This document shows positions 1 through 8,818 of a stretch of DNA of 64,000 nt, piece by piece. Every line of letters begins with the position of its first letter. Within the stretch, counting starts at the first letter, position 1. The DNA comes from Paenibacillus melissococcoides (GTDB taxonomy: Bacteria; Bacillota; Bacilli; Paenibacillales; Paenibacillaceae). Where the stretch lies: positions 124,001-188,000 of the forward strand of contig CALYLO010000003.1 of the NCBI GenBank assembly GCA_944800085.1, written 5' to 3'. The notes under the pieces were generated by a model, which saw nothing but the letters and a program-made list of their open reading frames with translations, searched no databases and was not told the DNA's origin. The position numbers and the translations under genes were made by a program.

Positions 1-1
1 T

Positions 2-841
2 GCACCGTATACGACCTGGAAAATCGGAGGTCCGGCGGATGTGCTCGTCGAGCCTGCCGGCAAAGAGCAGATCGTTCAGACTGTCCGGCTGCTTCATGAC
101 ATGCAACTGCCATGGATGGCTATAGGGCGCGGCTCCAATATGCTCGTATCCGACAAAGGGGTGCGAGGCGTTGTCATTCATACCGGGCATGCGCTTGATT
201 ATGTCCGGCAGGAAGACAATCTGGTGCATGCCGGAGCCGGGCTTTCCTTCATCAAGCTGTCCGTGCTCACCGGCAATATGGGGTTGTCGGGGCTGGAATA
301 CGCGGGCGGCATTCCCGGCACGGTCGGCGGAGCCGTCTATATGAATGCCGGCGCGCACGGGTCTGACGTGTCACGAATATTTGAATCTGCTGAGATTGTA
401 CTGGAGACAGGGGAATTGGTGCGATACAGAACGGAAGATATGAAGTTCGCGTACCGCCATTCCGTGCTGCACGAGATCAGGGGCATCGTACTGGAGGCGA
501 CGTTCCGGCTGGAGCACGGAGACCGGCATGAGATTAAAGCCTTGAACGCAGCCAATAAGGAACGGCGTCTGCGGACGCAGCCCCTGCAAGCCGCATGCGC
601 GGGGAGCGTGTTCCGCAACCCGCCGGGAGATTTCTCGGCCCGGCTGGTTGAAGAAGCCGGACTGAAGGGATTCCGAATCGGCGGAGCCGAAGTATCCACG
701 TTACACGCCAATTTCATTGTAAACACCGGGCAAGCAACAGCGTCAGACGTGCTCACCCTGATGGAGCGCATCCAACAAACGATAAAAGACCGATATGGTG
801 TCGAGTTGGTGCCGGAAGTGTTGGTGGTGGGTGAGCGGTAA
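2..841 (+). CDS. murB: UDP-N-acetylenolpyruvoylglucosamine reductase, 5'-truncated by window edge
   Basis: MurB reduces UDP-GlcNAc-enolpyruvate to UDP-MurNAc with NADPH and FAD in the cytoplasm, the second committed step of peptidoglycan synthesis. The frame is open from base 2 and reads APYTTWKIGGPADVLVEP, the usual MurB N-terminal region, so the true start lies upstream; the GTG at 41 is internal. FAD-binding segments GRGSNMLVSDKG and GGIPGTVGGAVYMNAG are intact. The C-terminal part has GSVFRNP, with the serine that protonates the intermediate, and HANFIVNTG, as expected for the shorter Gram-positive type. It sits 16 bases upstream of murA, the enzyme of the preceding step, so the two are probably co-transcribed. 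Only the first few dozen residues are missing. Confidence 0.95.
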   Translation, partial: APYTTWKIGGPADVLVEPAGKEQIVQTVRLLHDMQLPWMAIGRGSNMLVSDKGVRGVVIHTGHALDYVRQEDNLVHAGAGLSFIKLSVLTGNMGLSGLEYAGGIPGTVGGAVYMNAGAHGSDVSRIFESAEIVLETGELVRYRTEDMKFAYRHSVLHEIRGIVLEATFRLEHGDRHEIKALNAANKERRLRTQPLQAACAGSVFRNPPGDFSARLVEEAGLKGFRIGGAEVSTLHANFIVNTGQATASDVLTLMERIQQTIKDRYGVELVPEVLVVGER

Positions 842-857
842 TCACGGAGGTGATACA

Positions 858-2141
858 TTGGACAAATTGGTGATTGAGGGTGGGAAGCCTCTATCGGGAA
901 CCATTCGTATCCATGGAGCCAAAAATGCCGCTTTACCGATTTTAGCAGCCGCGATCCTGGCCGACGGTGTCGTCAAGCTCGATAATGTTCCGCAATTACT
1001 CGACATTGAAGTAATGCTGCACATTTTGCGCCGCTTGGGCTGTCGGGCCGTTCAAGACGGTTATACGGTCACAATGGATGCAGCCGGTACTCATTCGGTC
1101 CATGTGCCGGAAGATTTGATGCGACAGATGCGCTCATCCATTTTTTTAATGGGACCGCTCCTTGCGCGTTTTAAGGAAGTTCATATTTATCAGCCGGGCG
1201 GCTGCGCCATCGGCGAACGCAAGATCGATTTGCATCTGCGGGGCCTGCAGGCGCTTGGAGCGGAAGTGGAGCAGTGCGGCCACCGCGTCACATGCCGCGC
1301 AACGCGGCTCGTCGGAACGGATGTTCATCTTGATTTCCCGAGCGTGGGGGCGACGGAGAACGTGATGATGGCCGCCGTGCTGGCGGAAGGCACGACCGTC
1401 ATCACGAATGCCGCCCGGGAGCCGGAAATAACCGACCTGCAGAACTTCTTGAATCAGATGGGGGCCAATGTAAGCGGAGCGGGCAGCGGAACGATCGTGG
1501 TTGAAGGCGTCAGCAATCTGTACGGCTGCCAATATTCGATCATCCCGGACCGGATCGTGGCCGGCACGCTGATGATTGCGGCGGCCGCGACCAGGGGGGC
1601 GGTGACGCTGACCAACGCGCATGCGGGACATTTGACCTCATTGATTCATATTCTTCGCCGCGCCGGTGTTCAGATCGCCACGAGTGATGGTATAATCAAT
1701 GTAACCAGCTTCGGCAGGGCGAAGGCCGTTGATCGGATCGTCACATCGCCGTATCCGGCATTCCCGACCGATCTGCAGTCGCAGCTGATGGTGTTGATGG
1801 CGCTTGCCGACGGGGTCAGCGTGCTGAAGGAGACGATATTCGAGGGCCGCTTCAAGCATGTGGATGAATTGTCCCGCATGGGTGCCGATATCCGCGTCGA
1901 TCTGAGCACGGCGTTCGTGCGCGGCGTGACTACGCTGTACGGCACGACGGTGGAAGCGACCGACCTCCGCGCGGGAGCCGCTCTCGTTATCGCGGGATTG
2001 GCCGCGCAGGGCCGAACGATTATTGAAAATGTCCATCATATTGATCGTGGCTATGACCGGATTGAGCATATATTCAGCCGACTTGGCGCGAACATCGAGA
2101 GGTTCGCCGCGGTACCCAAGCTTGACCTTGCCAATGGATAA
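858..2141 (+). CDS. murA: UDP-N-acetylglucosamine 1-carboxyvinyltransferase
   Basis: MurA transfers enolpyruvate from PEP to UDP-GlcNAc, the first committed step of peptidoglycan synthesis and the fosfomycin target. The 427-residue product has the normal family length. The catalytic loop QPGGCAIGER carries the fosfomycin-sensitive cysteine (C116), and K22-N23 in GAKNAALP match the conserved UDP-sugar and PEP binding residues. The start is TTG at 858, six bases after a strong GGAGGTGAT; the frame is open further upstream but that part overlaps murB and is not MurA-like. Many Firmicutes have two MurA paralogues; this position in the dcw cluster corresponds to the B. subtilis murA/murB neighbourhood. 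Confidence 0.96.
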   Translation: MDKLVIEGGKPLSGTIRIHGAKNAALPILAAAILADGVVKLDNVPQLLDIEVMLHILRRLGCRAVQDGYTVTMDAAGTHSVHVPEDLMRQMRSSIFLMGPLLARFKEVHIYQPGGCAIGERKIDLHLRGLQALGAEVEQCGHRVTCRATRLVGTDVHLDFPSVGATENVMMAAVLAEGTTVITNAAREPEITDLQNFLNQMGANVSGAGSGTIVVEGVSNLYGCQYSIIPDRIVAGTLMIAAAATRGAVTLTNAHAGHLTSLIHILRRAGVQIATSDGIINVTSFGRAKAVDRIVTSPYPAFPTDLQSQLMVLMALADGVSVLKETIFEGRFKHVDELSRMGADIRVDLSTAFVRGVTTLYGTTVEATDLRAGAALVIAGLAAQGRTIIENVHHIDRGYDRIEHIFSRLGANIERFAAVPKLDLANG

Positions 2142-2153
2142 AGCTACAGCGAG

Positions 2154-2177
2154 TCCCCTCCCCTAACAAGGAGGGGA
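2154..2177 (+). repeat. 8-bp inverted repeat after murA
   Basis: TCCCCTCC at 2154-2161 is repeated inverted as GGAGGGGA at 2170-2177 with an eight-base loop. No T-run follows, so it is not a convincing intrinsic terminator. It may be an mRNA stem-loop between murA and divIB. Confidence 0.4.
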
Positions 2178-2233
2178 TTGTGGGTCTTGCGGCGAACTAA
2201 CATTTAAGGAGAAAGAATGGAGGGGGTGAGCGG

Positions 2234-3043
2234 TTGCATTTACGTAGTATTCCCCCGCTTCCAGGGAAGCCGCCGAAGAAGAAGCGCGCAGCTGCGAAGC
2301 TCATTTGGCTGCTGTCCATTCTATGCATCGTGCTTCTGGTCGTGCTGTTCTTCCGTTCGCCGATAAGCAAGGTGACGGAAGTGCGTTGGATCGGAGAGCA
2401 CTTCGTGACGAAAGCCGAATTGGGCGAAGTCAGCGGGCTGAAGCCCGGCGAACCGTTCTTCGGGACGAGCGAGGCAACGGTCAGCGCGCGAATTCAAGAC
2501 AAATTCCCTTATGTCAAATCGGTGAAGATGGTCAAGCATTTCCCTGGCGTGGTCGAAGTATATGTTCATGAGTATGCCGCCGTCGCCTACGAATTGAGCG
2601 CCGACGGGCAGATTCTGGCCTGTCTGGAGAACGGAACCGTAGTGAAGCCGAGCGCGGAGCTGAAGACCGTCATGGAGAAGCCGGTTCTGACCAAATGGGA
2701 TGGACAGGCCGAGATGAGAGGGCAGTTGAGCCAACAGTTGGCCAAGATTCCGAAGGGGCTGCTGGCCGACATTTCCGAGATTAGCTTCTATCCGTCTCCC
2801 TCGTACCCGGACCGGATCAAGATGTATACGCGCTCCGGATTCGAGGTCGTCACGACGGTAACGGCGCTGCCCGACAAGATCACCTATTTAAGCGGCGTGG
2901 TGGAGACGCAGGAGCCCGGCCGCATCACGATGCTCAAGGCCGATTCGTATATTCCGTATTCCAGCCTCCCGGAGGAACCGGACGAGATAGGCGCAGTCGA
3001 GGAACAAACGGATGCAAATGAGCAGGAAGTGGAAAAAAAATGA
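2234..3043 (+). CDS. divIB: Cell division protein DivIB/FtsQ
   Basis: A bitopic membrane protein of the divisome that works with FtsL/DivIC at the septum. The 269-residue product has a short basic cytoplasmic N-terminus (PPKKKRAAAK), one transmembrane segment (about residues 25-43, LIWLLSILCIVLLVVLFF) and then an extracytoplasmic POTRA region beginning SKVTEVRWIGEHFVTKAEL with the typical FPYVKSVKMVKHFPGVVEV core. The C-terminus is acidic and low-complexity. The start is TTG at 2234 behind GGAGGGGGTGAG; an ATG at 2217 is in another frame. It lies between murA and ftsA as in B. subtilis. Confidence 0.9.
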   Translation: MHLRSIPPLPGKPPKKKRAAAKLIWLLSILCIVLLVVLFFRSPISKVTEVRWIGEHFVTKAELGEVSGLKPGEPFFGTSEATVSARIQDKFPYVKSVKMVKHFPGVVEVYVHEYAAVAYELSADGQILACLENGTVVKPSAELKTVMEKPVLTKWDGQAEMRGQLSQQLAKIPKGLLADISEISFYPSPSYPDRIKMYTRSGFEVVTTVTALPDKITYLSGVVETQEPGRITMLKADSYIPYSSLPEEPDEIGAVEEQTDANEQEVEKK

Positions 3044-3097
3044 GAAAAACATGCAGAATGAACAAGATCAACAAAATGTGGATGAAGAAAAAAACTC

Positions 3098-3126
3098 TAC
3101 TCAATAAACGGAATAAATGCTAGAAT
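3098..3126 (+). promoter_or_regulatory. Candidate extended -10 promoter upstream of ftsA
   Basis: The 303-base gap between divIB and ftsA has no supported gene. It contains TGC-TAGAAT (3118-3126), an extended -10 element; the matching -35 position (TACTCA at 3098) is poor. A separate promoter for ftsAZ is normal in B. subtilis. I could not find a convincing sigma-H promoter here. Confidence 0.4.
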
Positions 3127-3346
3127 AAAGTTTATGGTATTTCCTGAACTCCCCTTCTTTTTGATCTGCATTTTTCAGAGTGTGGAAGACAAGACGGACC
3201 GGAAGTGGCACATGACAAATGGAAGGATTTTGTCTTTTAAAAAAAGTGTAGAAAAAAGAGGGAATGACCAATCCTTTGTTGAATACATAGTGAGTGTCCG
3301 GGGATACAAACATACCAATTGACTGGGAAGTAGGAGGTGCCACGGG

Positions 3347-4591
3347 TTGAGCAGCAATGACATCATTGTGAGTTTGGACATCGGTACATCCAAAGTGCGT
3401 GCTATCATTGGAGAAATTAACAACGGAACGCTGCAAATCATCGGCGTTGGATCTGCTGATTCAGAAGGTATTCGCAAAGGTGCGATTGTAGATATTGATC
3501 AGACTGTGCAATCCATTCGTAATGCTGTGGAGCATGCGGAACGCATGGTCGGTATAGAGATTACGGAAGTGTACGTTGGCATATCGGGCAATCATATCGG
3601 ACTTCAGTCCAGTCATGGCGTCGTCGCGGTCTCGAACGAGGATAGAGAGATTGGCGAAGAAGACATCGAACGGGTCCTGAAGGCGGCCGAAGTCATTGCG
3701 CTCCCGCCTGAACGGGAGATCATCGACGTCGTTGCGAAGCAATATGTGGTCGACGGACTGGAGGACATCCATGATCCGCGCGGCATGATCGGTGTCCGCC
3801 TCGAGGCGGATGCGACCATTATTACAGGGGCGAAGACCGCGATACATAATTTGACCCGATGCGTGGAGAGAGCGGGGCTGCAGGTCAAGGAGCTGGTCCT
3901 GATGTCTTTGGCCGGGGGCCATCTGGCGCTGTCCAAGGATGAGAAGCTAATGGGTTCGGTATTGGTCGATGTAGGTGCCGGCGCCACGACGATTGCCGTG
4001 TTCCAAGACGGGACGCTAGCAGCTACTTCGACCCTGCCGATCGGGGGCGACTTCGTCACGAACGATATCGCCTACGGCTTGCGGACGATGTCCGATCAGG
4101 CGGAGAAGGTCAAGCTCAAGTTCGGCTGCGCCTGGGTGGACGATGCGTTGGAGGACCAAGTGTTCAAAGTCGTCCGCATCGGCAGCAACGTGGAGAAGGA
4201 ATTCAATCAAGTGTTCCTCGCGAATATTATTGAACCACGCGTTCAAGAGATTTTTCACCTTGTGAAGAATGAAGTGAAGCGTCTAGGTTTCACAGAGCTT
4301 CCTGGCGGGTACATTCTTTCGGGAGGCACCGTCTCTATGGCTGGTGTGTTGAATGCCGCACAGGCCGAGCTGCAGACATCGGTTCGGATTGCGGTACCTG
4401 ATTACATCGGAGTGCGCGATCCAGGATTCGTAAGCGGTGTTGGAGTGCTGCATCATGTGATGCGCTCCGTCCGACCACGCAGTGCAGGTGGCACCAAGAA
4501 AGCAGCCGCACGAAAGCCGGCTCCTGCAGAATCATCGAACAAGCCTGGTTTTATCGAACGGTTAAAAAATATGTTTAGCGAATTTATTTAA
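3347..4591 (+). CDS. ftsA: Cell division protein FtsA (actin-like membrane anchor of FtsZ)
   Basis: An actin-fold ATPase that polymerises and tethers FtsZ filaments to the membrane. The N-terminus IVSLDIGTSKVRAIIGE is the phosphate-1 motif; LVDVGAGATTIAVF is phosphate-2; GYILSGGTVSMAGV is the adenosine-binding region. The inserted SHS2 (1C) domain follows the first subdomain. The last residues, PGFIERLKNMFSEFI, form the amphipathic helix that inserts in the membrane. The start is TTG at 3347 after TAGGAGGTG. It is 53 bases upstream of ftsZ, the standard pairing. Confidence 0.96.
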   Translation: MSSNDIIVSLDIGTSKVRAIIGEINNGTLQIIGVGSADSEGIRKGAIVDIDQTVQSIRNAVEHAERMVGIEITEVYVGISGNHIGLQSSHGVVAVSNEDREIGEEDIERVLKAAEVIALPPEREIIDVVAKQYVVDGLEDIHDPRGMIGVRLEADATIITGAKTAIHNLTRCVERAGLQVKELVLMSLAGGHLALSKDEKLMGSVLVDVGAGATTIAVFQDGTLAATSTLPIGGDFVTNDIAYGLRTMSDQAEKVKLKFGCAWVDDALEDQVFKVVRIGSNVEKEFNQVFLANIIEPRVQEIFHLVKNEVKRLGFTELPGGYILSGGTVSMAGVLNAAQAELQTSVRIAVPDYIGVRDPGFVSGVGVLHHVMRSVRPRSAGGTKKAAARKPAPAESSNKPGFIERLKNMFSEFI

Positions 4592-4644
4592 AGGGTCTTT
4601 GACTTCATGCCATCCATGCACAATGAAGGGGAGATGGAGAGCTC

Positions 4645-5769
4645 ATGTTGGAATTTGAATTCGAAATGGAAGCATTAGCCCAGATTAAGGTAATCGGCGT
4701 CGGCGGCGGGGGGAGCAACGCGGTCAACCGCATGATCGACAACGGTGTCAAGGGCGTTGAATTTATTACGGTAAACACGGATGCGCAGGCGCTTCACTTT
4801 GCGAAATCCGAGCACAAGCTGCAGATCGGCGACAAGCTGACGCGCGGCCTCGGGGCGGGCGCGAATCCCGAAGTGGGGAAGAAGGCGGCCGAGGAGTCCC
4901 GCGAGCTGATTATGAACACCCTGAAGGGGGCTGACATGGTCTTTGTCACCGCCGGCATGGGCGGAGGCACGGGAACCGGTGCGGCTCCGGTTATCGCCGA
5001 GATCGCGAAGGAATGCGGGGCGCTGACGGTAGGAGTCGTTACGAGGCCATTTACGTTCGAAGGCCGCAAGCGTCTGACGCAGGCGGAGATGGGCATTGAA
5101 GCCTTGAAGGAGAAGGTGGATACGCTTATCGTCATCCCGAATGATCGCCTCTTGGAGATTGTGGACAAGAAGACGCCGATGCTGGAAGCGTTCCGGGCGG
5201 CTGACAACGTGCTGCGGCAGGCGGTCCAAGGCATCTCCGACTTGATTGCCGTGCCGGGATTGATTAACCTCGACTTCGCGGACGTGAAGACGATTATGAC
5301 CGAACGGGGCTCGGCCCTGATGGGAATCGGCATCGCCAACGGGGAGAACCGGGCGGCAGAGGCCGCGCGCAAGGCGATTATGAGCCCGCTGCTGGAGACG
5401 TCGATCGATGGCGCGCGCGGCGTTATCATGAACATTACCGGCGGAGCGAATTTGTCGCTCTACGAGGTCAATGAAGCGGCCGAGATTGTGACCGCTGCCT
5501 CGGATCCGGAAGTGAACATGATCTTCGGCGCGATCATCGACGAGAACATGAACGATGACATTAAGGTGACCGTTATTGCGACAGGATTCGAGCATAAGCC
5601 GGCTCCGATGATGCCAGGGCGCCGCCCTGCGAGCAGCGGCAGCGAGACGAGTGGAGATTCCCGCGCTCAAGCGCCGCTTCGTCCGTTCGGCAATGCGCCA
5701 TCCGGCGGAGATCAGCTGGACATCCCGACGTTCCTGCGGAACCGTCCGCGCAACAATAATAACGAATGA
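4645..5769 (+). CDS. ftsZ: Cell division protein FtsZ
   Basis: The tubulin-like GTPase that assembles the Z ring. The 374-residue product has the tubulin signature GGGTGTG at residues 106-112, the N-terminal nucleotide loop [13 protein letters not shown], and the synergy (T7) loop [11 protein letters not shown] that completes the neighbouring active site. A variable linker leads to the conserved C-terminal peptide DIPTFLRNR that binds FtsA, SepF and others; both FtsA and SepF are encoded in this window. ATG at 4645 follows a GGGGAGATGGAG ribosome site. A clear intrinsic terminator follows. Confidence 0.98.
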   Translation: MLEFEFEMEALAQIKVIGVGGGGSNAVNRMIDNGVKGVEFITVNTDAQALHFAKSEHKLQIGDKLTRGLGAGANPEVGKKAAEESRELIMNTLKGADMVFVTAGMGGGTGTGAAPVIAEIAKECGALTVGVVTRPFTFEGRKRLTQAEMGIEALKEKVDTLIVIPNDRLLEIVDKKTPMLEAFRAADNVLRQAVQGISDLIAVPGLINLDFADVKTIMTERGSALMGIGIANGENRAAEAARKAIMSPLLETSIDGARGVIMNITGGANLSLYEVNEAAEIVTAASDPEVNMIFGAIIDENMNDDIKVTVIATGFEHKPAPMMPGRRPASSGSETSGDSRAQAPLRPFGNAPSGGDQLDIPTFLRNRPRNNNNE

Positions 5770-5781
5770 TGATAGACGCGA

Positions 5782-5812
5782 GACGTCTGCCTTCCGAGGC
5801 AGGCGTCTTTTT
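5782..5812 (+). terminator. Intrinsic terminator after ftsZ
   Basis: GACGTCTGCCT (5782-5792), loop TCCG, AGGCAGGCGTC (5797-5807), then TTTTT. The 11-bp stem has one G-U pair. It separates ftsAZ from the sporulation operon. Confidence 0.9.
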
Positions 5813-5844
5813 GCATGCTTGTCCATGATCATGGTTCGCTGCTC

Positions 5845-5912
5845 CTCGACAAAAAAAGTAACAATCCCCCACCCACCTTTAGACAGACTTCGGATATCCG
5901 CCTCTATATACT
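5845..5912 (+). promoter_or_regulatory. Candidate Spo0A-dependent promoter of spoIIGA-sigE
   Basis: Two near-matches to the reverse 0A box TTCGACA are seen: CTCGACA at 5845-5851 and TTAGACA at 5879-5885, each with one mismatch. The second overlaps TAGACA (5880-5885), a -35-like hexamer, followed after 21 bases by TATACT (5907-5912). The B. subtilis spoIIG promoter is known for an over-long spacer (22 bp) and for Spo0A boxes overlapping the -35 region, so the layout here is the expected one. The assignment is by inspection only. Confidence 0.55.
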
Positions 5913-5958
5913 TATCCTTATCTCACGATAGATTGGCGGTACAAAAGGAGGGAGCGCT

Positions 5959-6924
5959 GTGACCGTCATCTATGCCGATCTCGTATTCGGGCTGAATCTA
6001 GCACTGGATTGGACGCTGCTGACGATGACTGCCTGGATGCGCGGACTCTCTCATTCCCGCTGGAAGGTAGCGGCCGGAGCGGGACTTGGAACGCTCTATG
6101 CCCTCGTCTTGTTTATTCCGGCTTTTCCGCTGCTGTATACCTATGCGGGAAAGATACTGATATCCATATTTATGCTGCTCATTGCTTTTGGATTTCGCAA
6201 TCCCGGATATTTTTTTAAAAATGTCGCCGTTTTTTATTTTTCCGCCTTTGTGCTCGCCGGCGGCGCCATTGGAATTCAATATATGCTGCAGGATGCCAGG
6301 CTATGGTCGATCGCCCACCGCACCTCGGAGTGGCTGTCTGCCAACGGCCAGCGGATGCAGGCCGGCATGGGGCTGGTCATGGCGGCCCTCCCCGCCTCGT
6401 ATGGGCTGTTCCGCCTCGTCTGGAAATGGAGCAAGCGGCAGCAGCAAGTGGCGCGGCAGTTAGTAACCGTCGATATTCGCATCGGTGACATTCGCCGCCA
6501 GGTGACCGGATTGGTCGATACGGGCAATCATCTTAATGATCCGCTGAGCGGGGCGCCGGTGATGGTGACGGAAGCGAGGATATGGGAGGGCTGGCTGCCG
6601 GCGGATTGGCTGCAGCGGCTCGGCGCCTCGCAATCGCTCGATATGCTGGAATCGCTTAGCGGCGTCATCGATGTATCGAAGCTCCGGCTGCTGCCCTATC
6701 GCGGCGTGAATCAAGGAATGCAATGGATGATTGGCTTCAAGCCGGATGAGATCCGGATTGCGACAGAGACGGAGACGCTTCTCTGCGACCGGGCGATTAT
6801 CGGGCTCGACGGAGGCGTCCTGTCACGGGACGGCGCCTTCCAGGCGATTGTCCATCCCGATATGCTCGAGACCGGGAAGCAGAAGCCGTCTGATCCGGTT
6901 CCGCCGGCCCACCGGGCATCGTGA
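5959..6924 (+). CDS. spoIIGA: Sigma-E processing aspartic peptidase SpoIIGA
   Basis: The mother-cell membrane protease that cleaves the pro-sequence from pro-sigma-E after activation by forespore SpoIIR. The 321-residue product has an N-terminal half with about five hydrophobic membrane segments (residues ~1-155) and a cytoplasmic half with the retroviral-type active-site triad LVDTGNHLNDP, D187-T188-G189. The start is GTG at 5959 after GGAGGGAGCGCT. It lies directly upstream of its substrate gene sigE, as in other endospore formers. Confidence 0.95.
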   Translation: MTVIYADLVFGLNLALDWTLLTMTAWMRGLSHSRWKVAAGAGLGTLYALVLFIPAFPLLYTYAGKILISIFMLLIAFGFRNPGYFFKNVAVFYFSAFVLAGGAIGIQYMLQDARLWSIAHRTSEWLSANGQRMQAGMGLVMAALPASYGLFRLVWKWSKRQQQVARQLVTVDIRIGDIRRQVTGLVDTGNHLNDPLSGAPVMVTEARIWEGWLPADWLQRLGASQSLDMLESLSGVIDVSKLRLLPYRGVNQGMQWMIGFKPDEIRIATETETLLCDRAIIGLDGGVLSRDGAFQAIVHPDMLETGKQKPSDPVPPAHRAS

Positions 6925-7035
6925 CGCTACACTTGGGCCATGCGGCGCCTTGGGCAGCTATCGGATTCCCGGGAAGAAGGAAAGCCTTTGCAGCAAATGC
7001 GTTCGGTGATTACAACGTATATAGGAGGAGTAGCC

Positions 7036-7758
7036 ATGCGCTTGAAATGGAAATTGATCATGCAGCTCTATTATTACCGACTCTTGTTCTTATTGGGGTT
7101 GAAGCGCGATGAAATCTATTATATTGGCGGCAGCGAAGCGCTTCCTCCCCCGCTGACAAGAGAAGAGGAGGAGTACCTGCTCTCGAAGCTGAGCAGCGGG
7201 GAAGCCGCCGTGAGAGCGATGCTGATCGAACGCAATTTGCGGTTGGTCGTCTACATTGCCCGCAAATTCGAGAATACAGGCATCCACATCGAGGATCTCG
7301 TCTCCATTGGGGCCATCGGGCTGATCAAAGCGGTCAACACATTCGATCCGGAGAAGAAAATCAAGCTGGCCACGTATGCGTCGCGCTGCATCGAAAATGA
7401 GATTCTGATGTATTTGCGCCGCAACAGCAAGACGAGAACGGAAGTGTCCTTCGATGAGCCGCTGAACATAGACTGGGACGGCAACGAGCTGCTGCTGAGC
7501 GATGTGCTTGGCACCGAGAACGATACGATATATAAAAATATCGAGGAGCAGGTCGACCGGAAGCTGCTTCACAAGGCGCTTGACAAGCTGAGCGAGCGGG
7601 AGCGGCTCATTATGGAGCTGCGGTTCGGCTTGTCCGACGGAGAGGAGAAAACGCAAAAGGATGTGGCCGATTTGCTCGGCATTTCCCAGTCCTATATTTC
7701 CCGGTTAGAGAAACGAATCATAAAGCGTTTGCGCAAGGAATTCAATAAAATGGTGTGA
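7036..7758 (+). CDS. sigE: RNA polymerase sporulation sigma factor sigma-E (pro-form)
   Basis: The early mother-cell sigma factor. The frame extends upstream, but ATG at 7036 follows ATAGGAGGAGTAGCC and gives 240 residues, the family length. The first ~27-30 residues are the hydrophobic/basic pro-sequence ([19 protein letters not shown]) ending just before [13 protein letters not shown], the conserved region around the SpoIIGA cleavage point. Region 2 ([22 protein letters not shown]) and the region 4 helix-turn-helix ([21 protein letters not shown]) are intact. Confidence 0.97.
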   Translation: MRLKWKLIMQLYYYRLLFLLGLKRDEIYYIGGSEALPPPLTREEEEYLLSKLSSGEAAVRAMLIERNLRLVVYIARKFENTGIHIEDLVSIGAIGLIKAVNTFDPEKKIKLATYASRCIENEILMYLRRNSKTRTEVSFDEPLNIDWDGNELLLSDVLGTENDTIYKNIEEQVDRKLLHKALDKLSERERLIMELRFGLSDGEEKTQKDVADLLGISQSYISRLEKRIIKRLRKEFNKMV

Positions 7759-7823
7759 CCGTAATTTTTGCTTGATCCATAGCGAATTTGGGCTCATCCC
7801 CCGCTTGCGGGGAGACGGCGAAG

Positions 7824-7852
7824 GAATAAAATTGCACCCCGGGGAGATAATG
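7824..7852 (+). promoter_or_regulatory. Candidate forespore (sigma-F/sigma-G) promoter of sigG
   Basis: GAATA (7824-7828) followed by GGAGATAATG (7843-7852). The -10 element fits the sigma-F pattern GGNNANANTR at every fixed position and the -35 fits the sigma-G pattern GMATR. In B. subtilis sigG is read from a sigma-F promoter and then autoregulated by sigma-G, so a hybrid element is plausible. A short GC hairpin (CCCCGC/GCGGGG near 7799-7812) lies just upstream. Pattern match by eye only. Confidence 0.5.
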
Positions 7853-7886
7853 TACATTAATGTTTCACCCTGGGAGGTAGTCACGA

Positions 7887-8669
7887 ATGACCCGAAACAA
7901 AGTCGAAATTTGCGGTGTCAATACATCGAAGTTGCCCGTCCTCACGAACGCCGAAATGAGAGAATTGTTCGTGGCTCTGCAGGAGCGGAATGAACGTTCC
8001 GCACGGGAGAAGCTGGTCAACGGCAACTTGCGTCTTGTCCTTAGCGTGATTCAACGCTTCAACAATCGCGGCGAATTCGTCGATGATTTGTTCCAAGTCG
8101 GATGCATTGGCCTGATGAAGGCCATCGACAACTTCGATCTGGGGCAGAACGTTAAGTTTTCCACCTATGCGGTACCGATGATTATCGGCGAGATCCGGAG
8201 ATATTTGCGGGACAACAACCCGATCCGCGTATCCCGCAGCTTGCGGGACATTGCCTACAAGGCGCTGCAGGTTCGTGATTCCTTGACCAATCAAAATTCG
8301 CGGGAACCTACGATTATGGAAATCTCGGAAGCGTTGAACGTTCCCAAGGAGGATGTCGTCTTCGCATTGGACGCCATTCAGGATCCGGTGTCGCTCTTTG
8401 AACCGATTTATCATGACGGCGGCGATCCGATATACGTCATGGATCAGATAAGCGACGATAAGAATAAGGACGTGTCCTGGATCGAGGAGATTGTGCTCCG
8501 GGAGGCGATGCGGAAATTGAACGAGAGAGAGAAAATGATTTTATCGATGCGTTTTTTTGAAGGGAAAACCCAGATGGAGGTAGCGGATGAAATCGGCATC
8601 TCTCAAGCTCAGGTATCCCGGTTGGAGAAATCGGCTATCAATCAAATGCAAAAGCATGTGCGAACATAA
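7887..8669 (+). CDS. sigG: RNA polymerase sporulation sigma factor sigma-G
   Basis: The late forespore sigma factor, 260 residues, full length. The N-terminus MTRNKVEICGVNTSKLPVL is nearly invariant in sigma-G proteins. Region 2 (LVNGNLRLVLSVIQRF, then DDLFQVGCIGLMKAI), region 3 and the region 4 helix-turn-helix (MEVADEIGISQAQVSRLEKSA) are all present. ATG at 7887 follows TGGGAGGTAG. It directly follows sigE, the usual spoIIG arrangement, and ends with its own terminator. Confidence 0.98.
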   Translation: MTRNKVEICGVNTSKLPVLTNAEMRELFVALQERNERSAREKLVNGNLRLVLSVIQRFNNRGEFVDDLFQVGCIGLMKAIDNFDLGQNVKFSTYAVPMIIGEIRRYLRDNNPIRVSRSLRDIAYKALQVRDSLTNQNSREPTIMEISEALNVPKEDVVFALDAIQDPVSLFEPIYHDGGDPIYVMDQISDDKNKDVSWIEEIVLREAMRKLNEREKMILSMRFFEGKTQMEVADEIGISQAQVSRLEKSAINQMQKHVRT

Positions 8670-8689
8670 TCCGGTTACGACCATTTTAC

Positions 8690-8720
8690 AGCCGTCCGCC
8701 TTGAAGCGGCGGCTTTTTTT
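8690..8720 (+). terminator. Intrinsic terminator after sigG
   Basis: AGCCGTCCGCCTT pairs with GAAGCGGCGGCT with one small bulge, followed by a run of seven T. It ends the spoIIGA-sigE-sigG unit. Confidence 0.85.
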
Positions 8721-8747
8721 GTGCCGGAGCGCCGGGGAGAGGACATT

Positions 8748-8777
8748 TTGGCGGCTTCGGACATATATCTATATAAA
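8748..8777 (+). promoter_or_regulatory. Candidate sigma-A promoter for the ylmC-divIVA gene string
   Basis: TTGGCG (8748-8753) with TATATA at 8770 (16-base spacer) or TATAAA at 8772 (18-base spacer). It lies between the sigG terminator and the ylmC/ymxH ribosome site. Confidence 0.4.
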
Positions 8778-8818
8778 AGAGGATGTTCCTCCAAAATAAA
8801 TGCATAGTGGGGATCCCG

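Noticed and set aside
2154..2177. Intrinsic terminator after murA
   Set aside because: The stem is present but no T-run follows, so it is listed only as an inverted repeat.
3224..3255. Possible sigma-H promoter (AGGATTTT) upstream of ftsA
   Set aside because: The matching GAAT element is not at the right distance; spacing of 19 or 30 bases does not fit.
4675..5832. 385-codon open frame on the minus strand opposite ftsZ
   Set aside because: It is the antisense shadow of a clear FtsZ gene, with an Arg/His-rich low-information translation and no ribosome site.
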